NCBI GenBank assembly: GCA_977006965.1
Contig: OZ345364.1
Location: 62,001-126,000, forward strand
Direction: 5' to 3'
DNA: 64,000 bases
Origin: Phymatolithon calcareum
Taxonomy: Eukaryota > Rhodophyta > Florideophyceae > Hapalidiales
Shown in pieces: positions 1 to 9,669 of this stretch. The translations under genes and the position numbers were made by a program. Position 1 is the stretch's first letter; the number at the start of each line of letters is the position of its first letter. Below the pieces are notes generated by a model. The model saw only the letters and a list, made by a program, of their open reading frames with translations. It searched no databases and was not told the origin of the DNA.

Positions 1-1615
1 TATCGCAAATTTGCAACGCTTACTACAAGAACAGACAGTACCGAGAGTGCCACCAGAACTCCAAGCAGCATTCTTCTTACTGAAATCATCGACAAAGATG
101 ATCCAAGATCGAAGTCTGCACCCTTTGTTGCAGCAAGAAAGTCTGAAATTGACAACTTAATAGCTTGGAATACCTGGTCTGTGGTGAAAATAAGATCTAT
201 ACATCAAAACTCCAACATAATAAGCGGTCGTTCTGTTGAAACCCAGAAACATGTTGGTACGGAAAGGGAAAATGCCAAAGCAAGGTATGTAGGCCAAGGG
301 TTTAAAGACGACATGAAGCCATTTCTCGTTCACAATAACCGAACCCTACACCAGAGCTCAACTAATATTCTTGCATCTACTACTGCTATTAAGGGATTCC
401 GTATTTCTTTCCTTGACGTAACACAAGCTTATCTACAGGGAAAGGACAAATTCTCAAGAGAGATCTATCTCAAGCCTCGCTCTAAGGATATAGATCTCCT
501 TGGACTATGCCCTAATGAAGAACTACGTCTCGAAAAACCACTGTTCGGAGCAAGCGATATTGGTGACTCTTGGGGTGAGGCCTTGTCCAACCATTTTCAG
601 AACCAGTTGAAGATGGTTTTGATCAATGGTGACCGTTCTCTGTACGCAATGAAGCACAATTCTGAAACCATTGGACTTCTCGGAAGCTATGTAGATGACT
701 TGATGTTTGCTCGCTGTGCTATGTTCAACTCCGAAATCAAAACAACGATGGCAAAAATTTGAAACCAAGCCGATTCAATGGGATAAATTCGAGTTCCTCG
801 GTGTTTCCATTAAAAGTGTACCGAACATTAACGGTAAATCGGAGATTCACACCAGCCAGCCTGAGCACGTCGACAAGGCGCGAGAGATCCCAAATGATAT
901 AAGCTTCGATATGTTTCGATCCGTTCGTACTGTCATCGGATGGCTTTCTCACAGTCGCCCTGGTGTTTTCTGTGCTATTATTCGAGCTTCTCAAGTTACT
1001 GAAAGGATGTTCCACAAGAAGCATGTTAAGGAACTGAATGAAAGTATACGCCGCGTGAAACGGAGCTCACGCTTGAGTTTGAAGTTTAGAGCATTGAATT
1101 CCAAGTCTTTGCACCTTCGAGTATATGCTGACGCGTCTTTTGCATCAAATGAAGACTCGTCTTCTCAACAGGGCCACATTATTCTGCTACGCGACAAAGA
1201 CAACAACTCTCATATTCTTGTGTACAGTAGCAGAAAGTCCAAGCGAGTTGTAGGATCCATCATGGCCGGTGAAATGTTCGACTTCTCAGACGCCTTCGAC
1301 CATGGCTTCATTCTGAGGCATAATCTCGAAATGATAATATTTTGCAAAATTCCGTTGTAAATGTTTACGGATTCTAAGCAGATCTTTGACGTAATTACGC
1401 GTGCCTCAGACACTAGTCTAAAACGACTGATGATTGACATTTCTGCAACGAGAGAGGCCTACAACAAGAATGAAATATGCAATGTCGGTCTCGTTCCTGG
1501 TGATGTAAATCCTGCAAACGGAATGACCAAGCATTGGTTTTGCCTCTCTCTCTTCACGTTGATCAATACCGGAATTGATAACATGCCTGTTGTGCAGTGT
1601 TTTTGCCACGTTTAA
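1..1615 (+). pseudogene. Ty1/copia retrotransposon pol remnant (RT and RNase H)
   Basis: The reading frame is already open at base 1 and resembles the start of a copia reverse transcriptase (E-I-D-N-L then N-T-W-S-V-V near 130-190). The catalytic YVDD box lies at 688-699. The frame stops at 760-762, but a clearly homologous continuation (W-D-K-F-E-F-L-G-V-S-I) is in the next frame, so an indel in the A-run at 752-756 is the likely break. The RNase H part follows (V-Y-A-D-A-S-F-A about 1120-1145, then S-S-R-K-S-K-R-V-V). An in-frame TAA at 1358-1360 interrupts it; the same frame then goes on (F-T-D-S-K, ending near T-K-H-W at about 1540). Integrase and gag would lie to the left of the window. 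With a frameshift and a stop it cannot encode a full polyprotein. No second LTR is in view to define the 3' end. Confidence 0.88.
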
Positions 1616-2041
1616 GATTACCACGACCTCGGATTTTTAAAAGGCGGGAGCGCGAAAGATATGAGGCATGTCCGCTCAGTGCAGCCAACTTGCACGGCGG
1701 TCCTCGGTCGAGGCTTATGATGAGTCTGGACCACAAGAGGGGAGCTTTCTCATTAATTAGGACCAAAAAGGGATTATTTGAATATCTGGACCACAGGGTC
1801 AGGGGTCCTATAATGACCACTATAAACACTGGTATTGAGTAGCAGGCAATAGAAGAATATATGGAGTAAGGAGTAAAAGACGTTTGCGTACACAATGTTC
1901 AAGGTAGTCAATTCTGCGTTACCGGTCGTAGGTGAGCACTTGCACGGTTCCGCGGTCAGTTTGTAGGCTGGGAATTAGCATTCTATCTTTTGTATTACTA
2001 CACGTTCTCCCTCAGACAAAAAACCCGTCTGATCACAATGT

Positions 2042-2089
2042 GATCGTTCTGTTGTAGAGGTCCACGCAGACCACTACAACAGAACGATC
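2042..2089. repeat. 21-bp-stem hairpin
   Basis: Arms 2042-2062 and 2069-2089 are reverse complements with one mismatch, separated by a 6-base loop. The arm begins GATCGTTCTGTTGTAG. A short palindrome GATCACAATGTGATC precedes and overlaps it by 4 bases. Confidence 0.8.
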
Positions 2090-2472
2090 TCATGGATGAT
2101 TGAATTCAGGAACGGTGTAACTGTACGTAGATTTTACGTACGGAACGCTTATACTGGCCGCTACCGACAACCACGTACCACGCACAACGCATGATACATT
2201 TGAAGTGATCGTTATTTCCGACAACTCTGCTGTCTCACTTGTTGAACTATACACTTTCGTACAACCTACCAGCAATTCGAATTGCAATTCTTCATCAGAA
2301 CCTAATTTGGATCGGATTGCTACGAATTGCAATTCATTGCAGTAGCAATGGATTGCGCACCACCCCTGTGGAGTATTTAATCCGGCACAGCAAAAAACTA
2401 ACCATGAATCCGCTTCTTTTGGAAAACGATGAACTACTTTTAAGTAGTAATGAGAACGTAAGCGAAGGATTG

Positions 2473-2530
2473 TAGCGCAACGAAAAGTCTCTCAGGTGCA
2501 ATGATAATTGACAAAGGGATCTTCAATTAA
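2473..2530 (+). mobile_element. Family E retroelement 3' end
   Basis: Matches in sense orientation the tails at 31946-32040, 32440-32592 and 50335-50475 (these three lie on the minus strand): GCGCAACGAAAAGTCTCTCA, then AATGATAATTGAC, then a CTTCAAT(A)AAA-like signal and CAGAAATCC. This copy reads CTTCAATTAAAC, a degenerate form of the signal. Confidence 0.65.
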
Positions 2531-2726
2531 ACAGAAATCCAATCCTTTAGGAAAATGTGGAAATTTGGTAGGTCTAACAAGGCGCCTGGCGGCTGCTATC
2601 TCGACTCTTGCATATAGAATTGCATTCGATCCACCTCATCTGCGACAAACGTTCTACCCAGGGAACTGAATTTTTGCTAGCTGCTCTATTACGCACAATG
2701 TGATATAACTATGAATGCAAAAGACT

Positions 2727-3858
2727 AACTAATTCTCCTAAAACATTCTCGCGCGCATTATACACGAACAGCTGGAGAATTGCAGGAGGATGTGCTTGTA
2801 GCGTACACGCTCACGGATGCACGAGGCGGCCACACGAATGCAAGTTTAATTCTTTGGGTACGGCGGTGGCGCGACAAGTTAGAAGAACGAAACTCAGGGC
2901 AGCGCGTGTATCGTGCGCGCTCGCCATTGGTTCGAAAATAGGCATCGGAACTGATGATTTCAGGGAATTGCGTGCGTGTCATGATTGCGCACGAGATACT
3001 GTGGGCGGATGTATACCGCCCTGATGCGGATGGCGCGCATTCGCGCGACCGCTGCCGTACCCTTGAGGGATGGCGAGGCTATTCTCTGAGCGTTGTGAGT
3101 GCCGAGGATACTTAAGCACGGACCATGGAGAGCTAGAAGAAAGAAGTTTATCGATCTGTGCTGATCGGTTGTTGTTGCGAACCTATATCGACCTGCGAGT
3201 CTGCTCGGCTGGAGCTGTTACAGAGAAGTAAATCGCGGCTGCTGCTCGCGGTAGGGCAGCTGCCCTGTTTCTGTTGCTATCAGGCGCTAGCGTGATATAC
3301 GCAACCGTACTACAGCACGACCTAGTGTGGCACAAATGTGGCTTTTCGGCAAGCTACACCACCGCGAAAGCTACGCCGTTGTCTGCGTCGCCGTTACAGT
3401 GAATGTCACGCTGGTATTGCCGTCGTAGTAAACGGTCGAACTTGCACCGAAGCTCTGCCAGGGACTGGCCTCGTATTTCGTGGCTGAGCGGGCATACGTC
3501 GATCCGTCCTTCCACATCACCGCACGAATGCGAGCGGTGCTCAAGTCGCTGGGATCTTGCTCTAACTCGTATCCCATGTTCCACAGATTCTGCTCTTCGT
3601 TGTCGATGATGGTCAGCAGCGGCGGGTCGTCATCGTCGCTAGCGGATGTAGTGATGTAGTAAAAGCTCTTGCCAGCATCAGGCGATAAAGCGGTATTTGC
3701 CGTTGCTGTTCCGTTCATCTCAAGGTCGCTGCTTTCGTATATGGAGCACGTCTTGCCATCAACCGTGAGCGCCCACGTGACGTTGGCGGTAAACAGAACT
3801 TTCCGGAGGCTGAGCTTCGCGCCTCCTGCCGAAACGGGCACATTCACTTGTCCAATCA
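2727..3858. repeat. Left arm of 1.1-kb inverted repeat
   Basis: Reverse complement of 6268-7386, reading through the last 160 codons and the 3' flank of the gene at 5025-6752. Divergence is limited to scattered substitutions and a roughly 12-bp indel near the outer end (2737-2750). The inner border at about 3858 falls exactly where homology to the gene stops. The spacer is about 2.4 kb and contains the rest of the intact gene. Confidence 0.93.
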
Positions 3859-3880
3859 TGATCTCTCCCGTATGACACAT
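3371..3880 (-). pseudogene. Inverted 3' fragment of the 575-aa gene
   Basis: A 169-aa frame whose residues 10-169 are identical to the C-terminal 160 residues of the protein at 5025-6752, starting at G-Q-V-N-V-P-V and ending T-Q-T-T-A. The first nine residues come from unrelated DNA beyond the repeat border, so the open start is accidental. The N-terminal 415 residues of the parent are missing and no promoter is visible. The differences from the parent that I noticed are silent (for example a GTT against GTG valine codon), so the duplication is young or has been homogenised. It is best read as a truncated gene copy; expression would yield mainly RNA antisense to the parent's 3' half. Confidence 0.85.
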
Positions 3881-3960
3881 GCGTTGCTGGCCGCATCCGT
3901 GTTGCTCTTTTTATATTTTGCTCAGATACTTTCAATTGCTATCCCATGCTGTACGTATTG

Positions 3961-4092
3961 CTCCACGTCAACAGCACCAAGCAATATTGATGACAGAAAT
4001 CTGATGGTTTATAGGTCACTCCCTATGCTCCACGTCAACAGCACCAAGCAATACGGGTGACAGAAATCTGATGGTTTATAGGTCACTCCCTA
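3961..4092. repeat. 67-bp tandem duplication
   Basis: Two units, 3961-4027 and 4028-4092, both starting CTCCACGTCAACAGCACC. They are also inverted relative to related copies at 4432-4500 and 4586-4675. Confidence 0.75.
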
Positions 4093-4189
4093 GAAACCCA
4101 CCGGACACTCAAGGAGCATGGGCAGTTGGTCAACTGCACCAAGCAAAACGGAAAATTGGTCAATGCAATTTCTATGCTTTTCGCGCAAT

Positions 4190-4345
4190 GTGAAAATGTA
4201 TCATATATGCATGATTGTGATGTGAAAAAATAAGGTCAGTTGGGTAAACTCATAATCCAGTCGGCACACGAAGGGGTATCTTTCAAAATTAAATTTATGA
4301 AACTTGAAAAGTCGGCGTTTCTGGCCCCTCACAATCCCCTGGTGT
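4190..4345 (+). repeat. Dispersed repeat, short copy
   Basis: Shares two blocks with 54440-54740: GTATCATATATGCATG, then AAACTCATAATCCAGTCGGC through to CCCCTGNTNTAAG-like sequence. This copy lacks about 115 bp present between the blocks in the distal copy. Confidence 0.75.
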
Positions 4346-4431
4346 AAGGTTAGTATCTCTACGGGCCTCTCCCTTCACAGATTTTCTACCGTTTCGTCTC
4401 GCACTCTTCCAATGAGATTCAGAAATTTCGT

Positions 4432-4870
4432 GAGTGTCCGGTGGGTTTCTTGGAAGTGACCTATAAACCATCAGATTTCTGTCATCCGCATTGCTTGGTG
4501 TACTATTCCCAACTATCCCGATCTACTTTACTCCTTTAGTGTACACCTTATGTTTAATAGCAGCTTTGTATGCTTCATGAACAACCGTCCATGCTCCTTG
4601 AGTGTCCGTTTGGTTTCTTGAGAAGTGACGTGTAAACTGTCAGATTTCTGTCATCCGTATTGCTCGGTGCAGTTGACCCTCCTTAGAAAACGAAAATTTT
4701 CTGACCCGGCGTTTTTCTTGTTGATCCCAGGCTCCTCGAAGGTAGGATCTATCCTGAAAGTCAGTTGCCTTGTTCGATTTTCGAATGCAGCCACGCGTTT
4801 CTAGTTCCAGGTTTGCCGCAGCGTCTTCTGTCTCTTCACTACCTTTCGCAATATTCGTCTTAGCTTCCAT
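4432..4870 (-). repeat. Dispersed repeat with residual coding frame
   Basis: Contains two direct copies of a motif (TCAGATTTCTGTCATCCG) at 4432-4500 and 4586-4675. The minus-strand frame 4640-4870 shows E-L-E-T then R-x-S then D-x-Q-D-R-S-x-L-R, matching the minus frame at 22013-22255. Two decayed copies of the same unidentified element are the simplest reading. Confidence 0.6.
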
Positions 4871-4960
4871 TCAACTTGTTACCATTGGCACATATAATCT
4901 TGTCCTGACAAATGTTAACGAGAGCTTCAAGTAGACTCATATACAGGGAATCCTATGTCC

Positions 4961-4967
4961 TATAAAA
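4961..4967 (+). promoter_or_regulatory. TATA box of the 575-aa gene
   Basis: TATAAAA sits 58 to 64 bases before the ATG at 5025. A start of transcription about 30 bases downstream would leave a 5' leader of roughly 30-35 bases. Confidence 0.6.
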
Positions 4968-5024
4968 ACCCACAACTGACTCTCAACACTTGATCGATCT
5001 CCAAAGCCAATACACACCTGCACA

Positions 5025-6752
5025 ATGAAGAAAGGCAGCTACACCGCCAACGGTGGCAGCCACGCCATCGAGTTCGATTATGAAGCCATGAATGAGCACA
5101 GCGAGGAAGTTATCAACGCCTTCCTCTCCGAATTCGGATCATTCATCATGAATGCCGGCGATGTGCTCAAGAGCTACTCTGCCACCGCGGAGGGCTCCAA
5201 GTTGGAAAAGGCGCTTCGGGAGTTTGCACGCACCGGCGAAAAGTCCTCACCCGACTTAGTCGGTACTATTGCCAATCAAGTCCAGTCCTCACCCGACTTA
5301 GCTGGTACTGTTGCCAATGAAATCTCCGACGATTCGAAACTCGATGCCCTTAAAAACAGCGCGTACAAAAAGGGCTTGAAGGCCATGGGGCTGGGCGTTT
5401 CTTTCGAAGCCGAATTCATCGCCGGCGTTCAGTATGGCGCCGAAGGCATCGTCGTATTCCCGTACTCCATTGGCTCGGACTATAAAACGCCGTGGAACGC
5501 CGTCACGCGCACCTGGAACTACAAAACCCTGCAGTTTCTGGCTGGTGTAACCGCAGGTCTGGGACTCAGCTTCTGGCTATCCCCTCCTGAGTCCTCCACA
5601 AAGGTCACTGGCGTCTTACTCGGATACGTCGCGGGCCTCGGCTACCGTATCGAGCTCTTCGGATGGCTTCCAGCAACGGAATCATCGGAATCATCGGTCT
5701 CAGCGCTTACATCCTCCGCAGCATCCGCCAGCGAAAAAAAAGTCAACCCCTTCAAGCACATAATGGCGTTCCGCATTGTGCTCGAGAAAGGTGTAGGGCT
5801 GGCCATCGGGTGGAACCGCTTCTTCAAGAGCAAGCAGACAGTGTCGGCACCCAAATTTAAAGGCTCCAGCTTCTTCCTAGAACCGGAATTCATGCAGCTC
5901 GGCATTGCTTCCACGCTCAACTTTACGATTACCAACCCCACGCGTCTTGGCTCTCCCGCACAGGTGTTCGTCAAAAATGAGTCGACCCTCATTCTCGACT
6001 TCCCGACATTTATGAGCGACTGCATCGATAATATTGTGCACACTACCACGGGAAGCGCGCCGGTGGAGGGAACCAGCATTAACGGGCTGGAGAACTGGGC
6101 GATGGGAACACCGTCTGGCGGATCGATCGAGTTCACATGGCAAGGCAAAGACGACTATGCTTGGTCCAGCGACATCATATTCACTGTCACCAATGCAGTC
6201 AACAACAATTCGCAGACGGAAGAGAAGCCCGGTACGGTTACTGTGAAAATGCAACAACTGAAGAGCGTTGGACAAGTGAATGTGCCCGTTTCGGCAGGAG
6301 GCGCGAAGCTCAGCCTCCGGAAAGTTCTGTTTACTGCCAACGTCACGTGGGCGCTCACGGTTGATGGCAAGACGTGCTCCATATACGAAAGCAGCGACCT
6401 TGAGATGAACGGAACAGCAACGGCAAATACCGCTTTATCGCCTGATGCTGGCAAGAGCTTTTACTACATCACTACATCCGCTAGCGACGATGACGACCCG
6501 CCGCTGCTGACCATCATCGACAACGAAGAGCAGAATCTGTGGAACATGGGATACGAGTTAGAGCAAGATCCCAGCGACTTGAGCACCGCTCGCATTCGTG
6601 CGGTGATGTGGAAGGACGGATCGACGTATGCCCGCTCAGCCACGAAATACGAGGCCAGTCCCTGGCAGAGCTTCGGTGCAAGTTCGACCGTGTACTACGA
6701 CGGCAATACCAGCGTGACATTCACTGTAACGGCGACGCAGACAACGGCGTAG
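5025..6752 (+). CDS. Uncharacterised 575-aa protein
   Basis: A long intronless frame with higher GC than its surroundings and a TATA box upstream. I do not recognise the family. There is no signal peptide. Residues 74-87 and 88-101 are a tandem duplication of a 14-residue unit beginning S-S-P-D-L (42 bp in DNA). Residues about 110-225 are rich in Gly and aromatic residues with alternating hydrophobic stretches (F-L-A-G-V-T-A-G-L-G-L-S-F-W-L), suggesting beta-hairpins or a membrane-interacting sheet. A Ser/Ala-rich hinge at about 225-250 leads to a second half rich in Asn, Thr and Val, plausibly a beta-sandwich. The ATG at 5025 is the first in frame after the TATA box. The last 160 codons and downstream DNA are duplicated in reverse at 2727-3858. 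The intact frame beside a broken copy argues that this is the functional one. Confidence 0.8.
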   Translation: MKKGSYTANGGSHAIEFDYEAMNEHSEEVINAFLSEFGSFIMNAGDVLKSYSATAEGSKLEKALREFARTGEKSSPDLVGTIANQVQSSPDLAGTVANEISDDSKLDALKNSAYKKGLKAMGLGVSFEAEFIAGVQYGAEGIVVFPYSIGSDYKTPWNAVTRTWNYKTLQFLAGVTAGLGLSFWLSPPESSTKVTGVLLGYVAGLGYRIELFGWLPATESSESSVSALTSSAASASEKKVNPFKHIMAFRIVLEKGVGLAIGWNRFFKSKQTVSAPKFKGSSFFLEPEFMQLGIASTLNFTITNPTRLGSPAQVFVKNESTLILDFPTFMSDCIDNIVHTTTGSAPVEGTSINGLENWAMGTPSGGSIEFTWQGKDDYAWSSDIIFTVTNAVNNNSQTEEKPGTVTVKMQQLKSVGQVNVPVSAGGAKLSLRKVLFTANVTWALTVDGKTCSIYESSDLEMNGTATANTALSPDAGKSFYYITTSASDDDDPPLLTIIDNEEQNLWNMGYELEQDPSDLSTARIRAVMWKDGSTYARSATKYEASPWQSFGASSTVYYDGNTSVTFTVTATQTTA

Positions 6753-7386
6753 CTTTCGCGGTGGTGTAGCTTGCCAAAAAGCCACATTTGTGCCACACTA
6801 GGTCGTGCTGTAGTACGGTTGCGTATATCACGCTAGCGCCTGATAGCAACAGAAACAGGGCAGCTGCCCCACCGCGAGCAGCAGCCGCGATTTACTTCTC
6901 TGTAACAGCTCCAGTCGAGCAGACGCGCAGGTCGATATAGGTTCACAACAACAACCGATCAGCACAGATCGATAAACTTCTTTCTTCTAGCTCTCCATGG
7001 TCCGTGCTTAAGTATCCTCGGCACTCACAACGCTCAGAGAATAGCCTCGCCATCCCTCAAGGGTACGGTAGCGGTCGCGCGAATGCGCGCCATCCGCATC
7101 AGGGCGGTATACATTCGCCCACAGTATCTCGTGCGCAATCATGACATGCACGCAATTCCCTGAAATCATCAGTTCCGATGCCTATTTTCGAACCAATGGC
7201 GAGCGCGCACGATACACGCGCTGCCCTGAGTTTGGTTCATCTAACTTGTCGCGCCACCGCCGTTTCTCATAGAATTAAACTTGCATTCGTGTGACCGCCT
7301 CGTGCATCCGTGAGCGTGTACGCTACAAGCACTTCCTCCTGCAATTCTCCAGCTGTTCGGGTATAATGCGCGCGATAGAATTAGTT
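6268..7386. repeat. Right arm of 1.1-kb inverted repeat
   Basis: Carries the C-terminal coding part of the 575-aa gene (to 6752) and about 630 bp of its 3' flank. The outer end meets a family B retroelement tail. Confidence 0.93.
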
Positions 7387-7440
7387 CTTCTTCCGTAGAC
7401 TTTTATCCCGGCTTACAGTACACATCTCCTTAAAAACCAC

Positions 7441-7578
7441 TTTTGTTGGGAGAGAATTTCGAATCAAGAACGTTTTGAGCAGCCAGATGACTATAGCGTA
7501 GAGATTATGCAAGAGCTGCCCCGTTACTCCAAGGTGAGGCTTTGGGAGCTCTCAAAAATAAAATCATCAAATATCCCC
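7441..7578 (+). mobile_element. Family B LINE 3' end
   Basis: Resembles 23140-23310 and 37285-37450: GAGAGAATTTCGAATCAAG, then CTGCCCCGTTACTC, then AGCTCTCAAAAATAAAATCA and AATATCCCC. It abuts a family A tail. Confidence 0.65.
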
Positions 7579-7582
7579 TTAA

Positions 7583-7672
7583 AAACCTCTTGGCCTTAGG
7601 AAAGTTGCCCCAAGCGTCAGCAGATGCGTTGGTAACTTTTAAATATAAATCTACCTTTCCTCTTCTTCCTCT
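7583..7672 (+). mobile_element. Family A LINE 3' end
   Basis: Shows AGCGTCAGCAGATGCGTTGG, then AACTTTTAAATATAAA and a CTTCTTCC tract. Only the last 90 bp of the element is present. Confidence 0.8.
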
Positions 7673-7678
7673 ATTGGC

Positions 7679-7969
7679 AGTGGGACCTTCTTGAGAATTT
7701 GATTTTTGCGTGCACACTATAAGACTGGAAAAATCCGCAGTTTCTGTCATAAATATTTTGAGTGGCGATGAGAACTTTTCAACCAAACGTTCCGTCTTTT
7801 GGAATCGTTTTTCAAGTTTTTGCGCAAAACGGTCTGAAAACATTTCGAGCAAAAGTTTGCAAATCGAAGCTGCACGTTGACTCAGCTAGTGCAACCTAAC
7901 GACTGATAATAAGGGCAATTTTGACTGGCTCTATTCTACGATTTTGATGAATTCTCAAGAAAGCCCCTC
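7679..7969. mobile_element. Foldback/MITE element, copy 1
   Basis: Begins GGACCTTCTTGAGAATT and ends with the diverged complement GAATTCTCAAGAAAGCCCC. The interior (TTTGCAAATCGAAGC, CAAGTTTTTGCGCAAAAC) matches the copy at 15358-15748 in opposite orientation. No transposase. Confidence 0.65.
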
Positions 7970-8346
7970 TAGTAATCTTCCTGGCAAGTTTAAGATCACT
8001 TTGGGCGCACAGCACCGTACCTACTTCATCTGGACACGATTTTTTGCAACACATAATACAAGTAGTATTTGCTCCGATTTTCTCCCGACTTTTGACTCTC
8101 ACGATATCCGCTAAGACTTCGGTGCTAGTCACTTAGGTCCTTGTTTTACCTCACCCTTCAAAGCCATAGATCGAGCGCAGAGCGCCTCGGAAAGGAACGC
8201 AGACTTGATCGTTACCAATGACAGTTGTTCGGGCGGAAGGTGTCGATTGTGGCACCGATTTACATCTAAACCAGATTTAGTATTTTTATGAAATACATTA
8301 AAAATGTAGTCCCCACTGCCTTGTAAGACTCCGCTAAAGCAGTGTC

Positions 8347-9669
8347 CTAGAGATTGCACTTTCTTAGAGCTCGCGCGGGAATACCAAAAGTCAAAAAAGC
8401 TAGGTGCACGTGCCCTCTCATCGCACCAGAGCGGTGCACCACGCGGCCTTCCTTGCGGATGATTTGGAATCCCACATTTGCCAGCAATACCACGGAAAGA
8501 GCGATGGCGATCTGCAGCGCGACAGCGGCGAGCGCAATGACGTCTTGTGTCATTTGGATAACCCATGGGACCAAAATCCAGAAGCGTAAGTCGTACGGAG
8601 TGATAACGATACGGTCGTCAAAGCGGAGTCTCGTACCAGCGGAGATCTTGAGATTATTCACCAGCCGGTAATCCACCATGCATTTCCATTCGTCCGCGCA
8701 TAGAAGTTTCATTGATGTCCAGATACCATCGACAATAATGGCGTGGTTCGGGGTTGCACAGAAGCCGCGCGAGCAAAGCACCAGCTTCAACTGCGGCACA
8801 ATGTGCTGCACTGGGTGCGAACCGAGATGCTCGATCGCTATGCAGCCCTCGTCCACAGTGTCTACTGGTGGCGACTCATCAGCTCCATTCGCACTCGATA
8901 TGTCGGGTTCCACGCTTGCCATCGGTGCTTTGGCGGGAGCGCCAGTTCCTGGAGTCTTTGTTGCGGTTAATGGTTTTTCCTTTTCCGATTCAGCGACCGA
9001 TGGTTTCGAGCGAAGCTTTGCACTCGGCTTAGGTTCCGCTTTCGGTGGTTCAGAGGCGGGGGATGCCCAAGGCCCGGGGACAAATTCAGTTCGCGCTTTG
9101 GCACTCGCGGCGAATTCTTGGCTTTTATCACAGCCTTTCATGGAAACGAAGTCCCGAGTACCGGATTTGCGCGCCGCTTTGGTTTCAAGTGGGTACATTG
9201 ATCTCTGAGAGCGTTTATCCACCAGACAGTAGCTCGGCTTCTTCTCGGCACGCAGTTTGGCGTCCAGATTTACGAACCCCTCTTCTCCATATTCTCCACG
9301 CAACGCCCGAATGGCCTGTTCGAGCACTTCACGAAGCTTGCTTGCTGCTTCTGAACCTGGTTTCAATTTGGAAACACGTGCTAGAATCGTGGAGTAGTGC
9401 TGAGCGATAGGATCGATTAGTGCTGGGTGACCGCGATTTGTTGAGGAGCACACGCAGAAGCCAAGCTTCTCAGCACGCTCGACGACTCGCGATAGCTGTG
9501 GTGATGTCGGCTCGAGAATGATGGGCTCAGCGTCCACGTGCTTGGCGAACCACTGATCTGTCGGGTACGAATCCGGCTGGGCATGGACGATCGCACACAT
9601 CACGAGAAAGGCTGCAGTGCGCGCTAGGAGTGGGCGCAGCTCGCGGGGGACAACCATTTTGCAGGCCAA
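8347..9669 (-). CDS. Secreted, membrane-anchored Cys-containing protein, paralogue 1
   Basis: 440 aa, intronless. Residues 1-30 form a signal peptide ending A-H-A. An N-terminal domain (about 40-195) contains F-C-V-C-S, R-G-H-P and V-N-L-D-A-K-L-R. A Pro/Lys/Glu-rich linker (about 200-270) leads to a conserved domain starting E-G-C-I-A-I-E-H-L, then R-G-F-C-A-T-P-N-H-A-I-I-V-D, I-W-T-S-M-K and F-D-D-R-I-V-I-T-P-Y-D. A hydrophobic stretch at about 370-404 looks like one membrane segment, leaving a short basic tail, so the body would be outside the cell or in the lumen. The gene at 29571-30884 has the same layout and the same signatures with a different linker. Family unknown to me. Function is not stated; a cell-surface or wall-associated role is inference. 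Confidence 0.85.
   Translation of the reverse strand: MACKMVVPRELRPLLARTAAFLVMCAIVHAQPDSYPTDQWFAKHVDAEPIILEPTSPQLSRVVERAEKLGFCVCSSTNRGHPALIDPIAQHYSTILARVSKLKPGSEAASKLREVLEQAIRALRGEYGEEGFVNLDAKLRAEKKPSYCLVDKRSQRSMYPLETKAARKSGTRDFVSMKGCDKSQEFAASAKARTEFVPGPWASPASEPPKAEPKPSAKLRSKPSVAESEKEKPLTATKTPGTGAPAKAPMASVEPDISSANGADESPPVDTVDEGCIAIEHLGSHPVQHIVPQLKLVLCSRGFCATPNHAIIVDGIWTSMKLLCADEWKCMVDYRLVNNLKISAGTRLRFDDRIVITPYDLRFWILVPWVIQMTQDVIALAAVALQIAIALSVVLLANVGFQIIRKEGRVVHRSGAMRGHVHLAFLTFGIPARALRKCNL

Larger units (their letters stand above)
1616..2726. other. Non-coding stretch after the copia remnant
   Basis: No convincing gene. It may include the 3' LTR of the copia element (a TATAAA lies near 1820), but no partner LTR is present to test this. 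It holds a strong hairpin at 2042-2089 and a family E retroelement tail at 2473-2530. Confidence 0.4.

Noticed and set aside
1616-2100. Copia 3' LTR
   Set aside because: Not called as a feature because no second LTR or clear TG...CA borders could be found.
3354-3609. Frames on both strands over the left inverted-repeat arm
   Set aside because: They are shadows of the duplicated gene segment and recur in mirrored form at 6514-6769.
5642-6275. Minus-strand frames of 168 and 132 codons
   Set aside because: Antisense to the 575-aa gene; no motif, and the plus frame is far longer.
8354-9410. Several plus frames up to 176 codons
   Set aside because: Antisense to the membrane-anchored gene at 8347-9669, whose paralogue confirms the minus strand.
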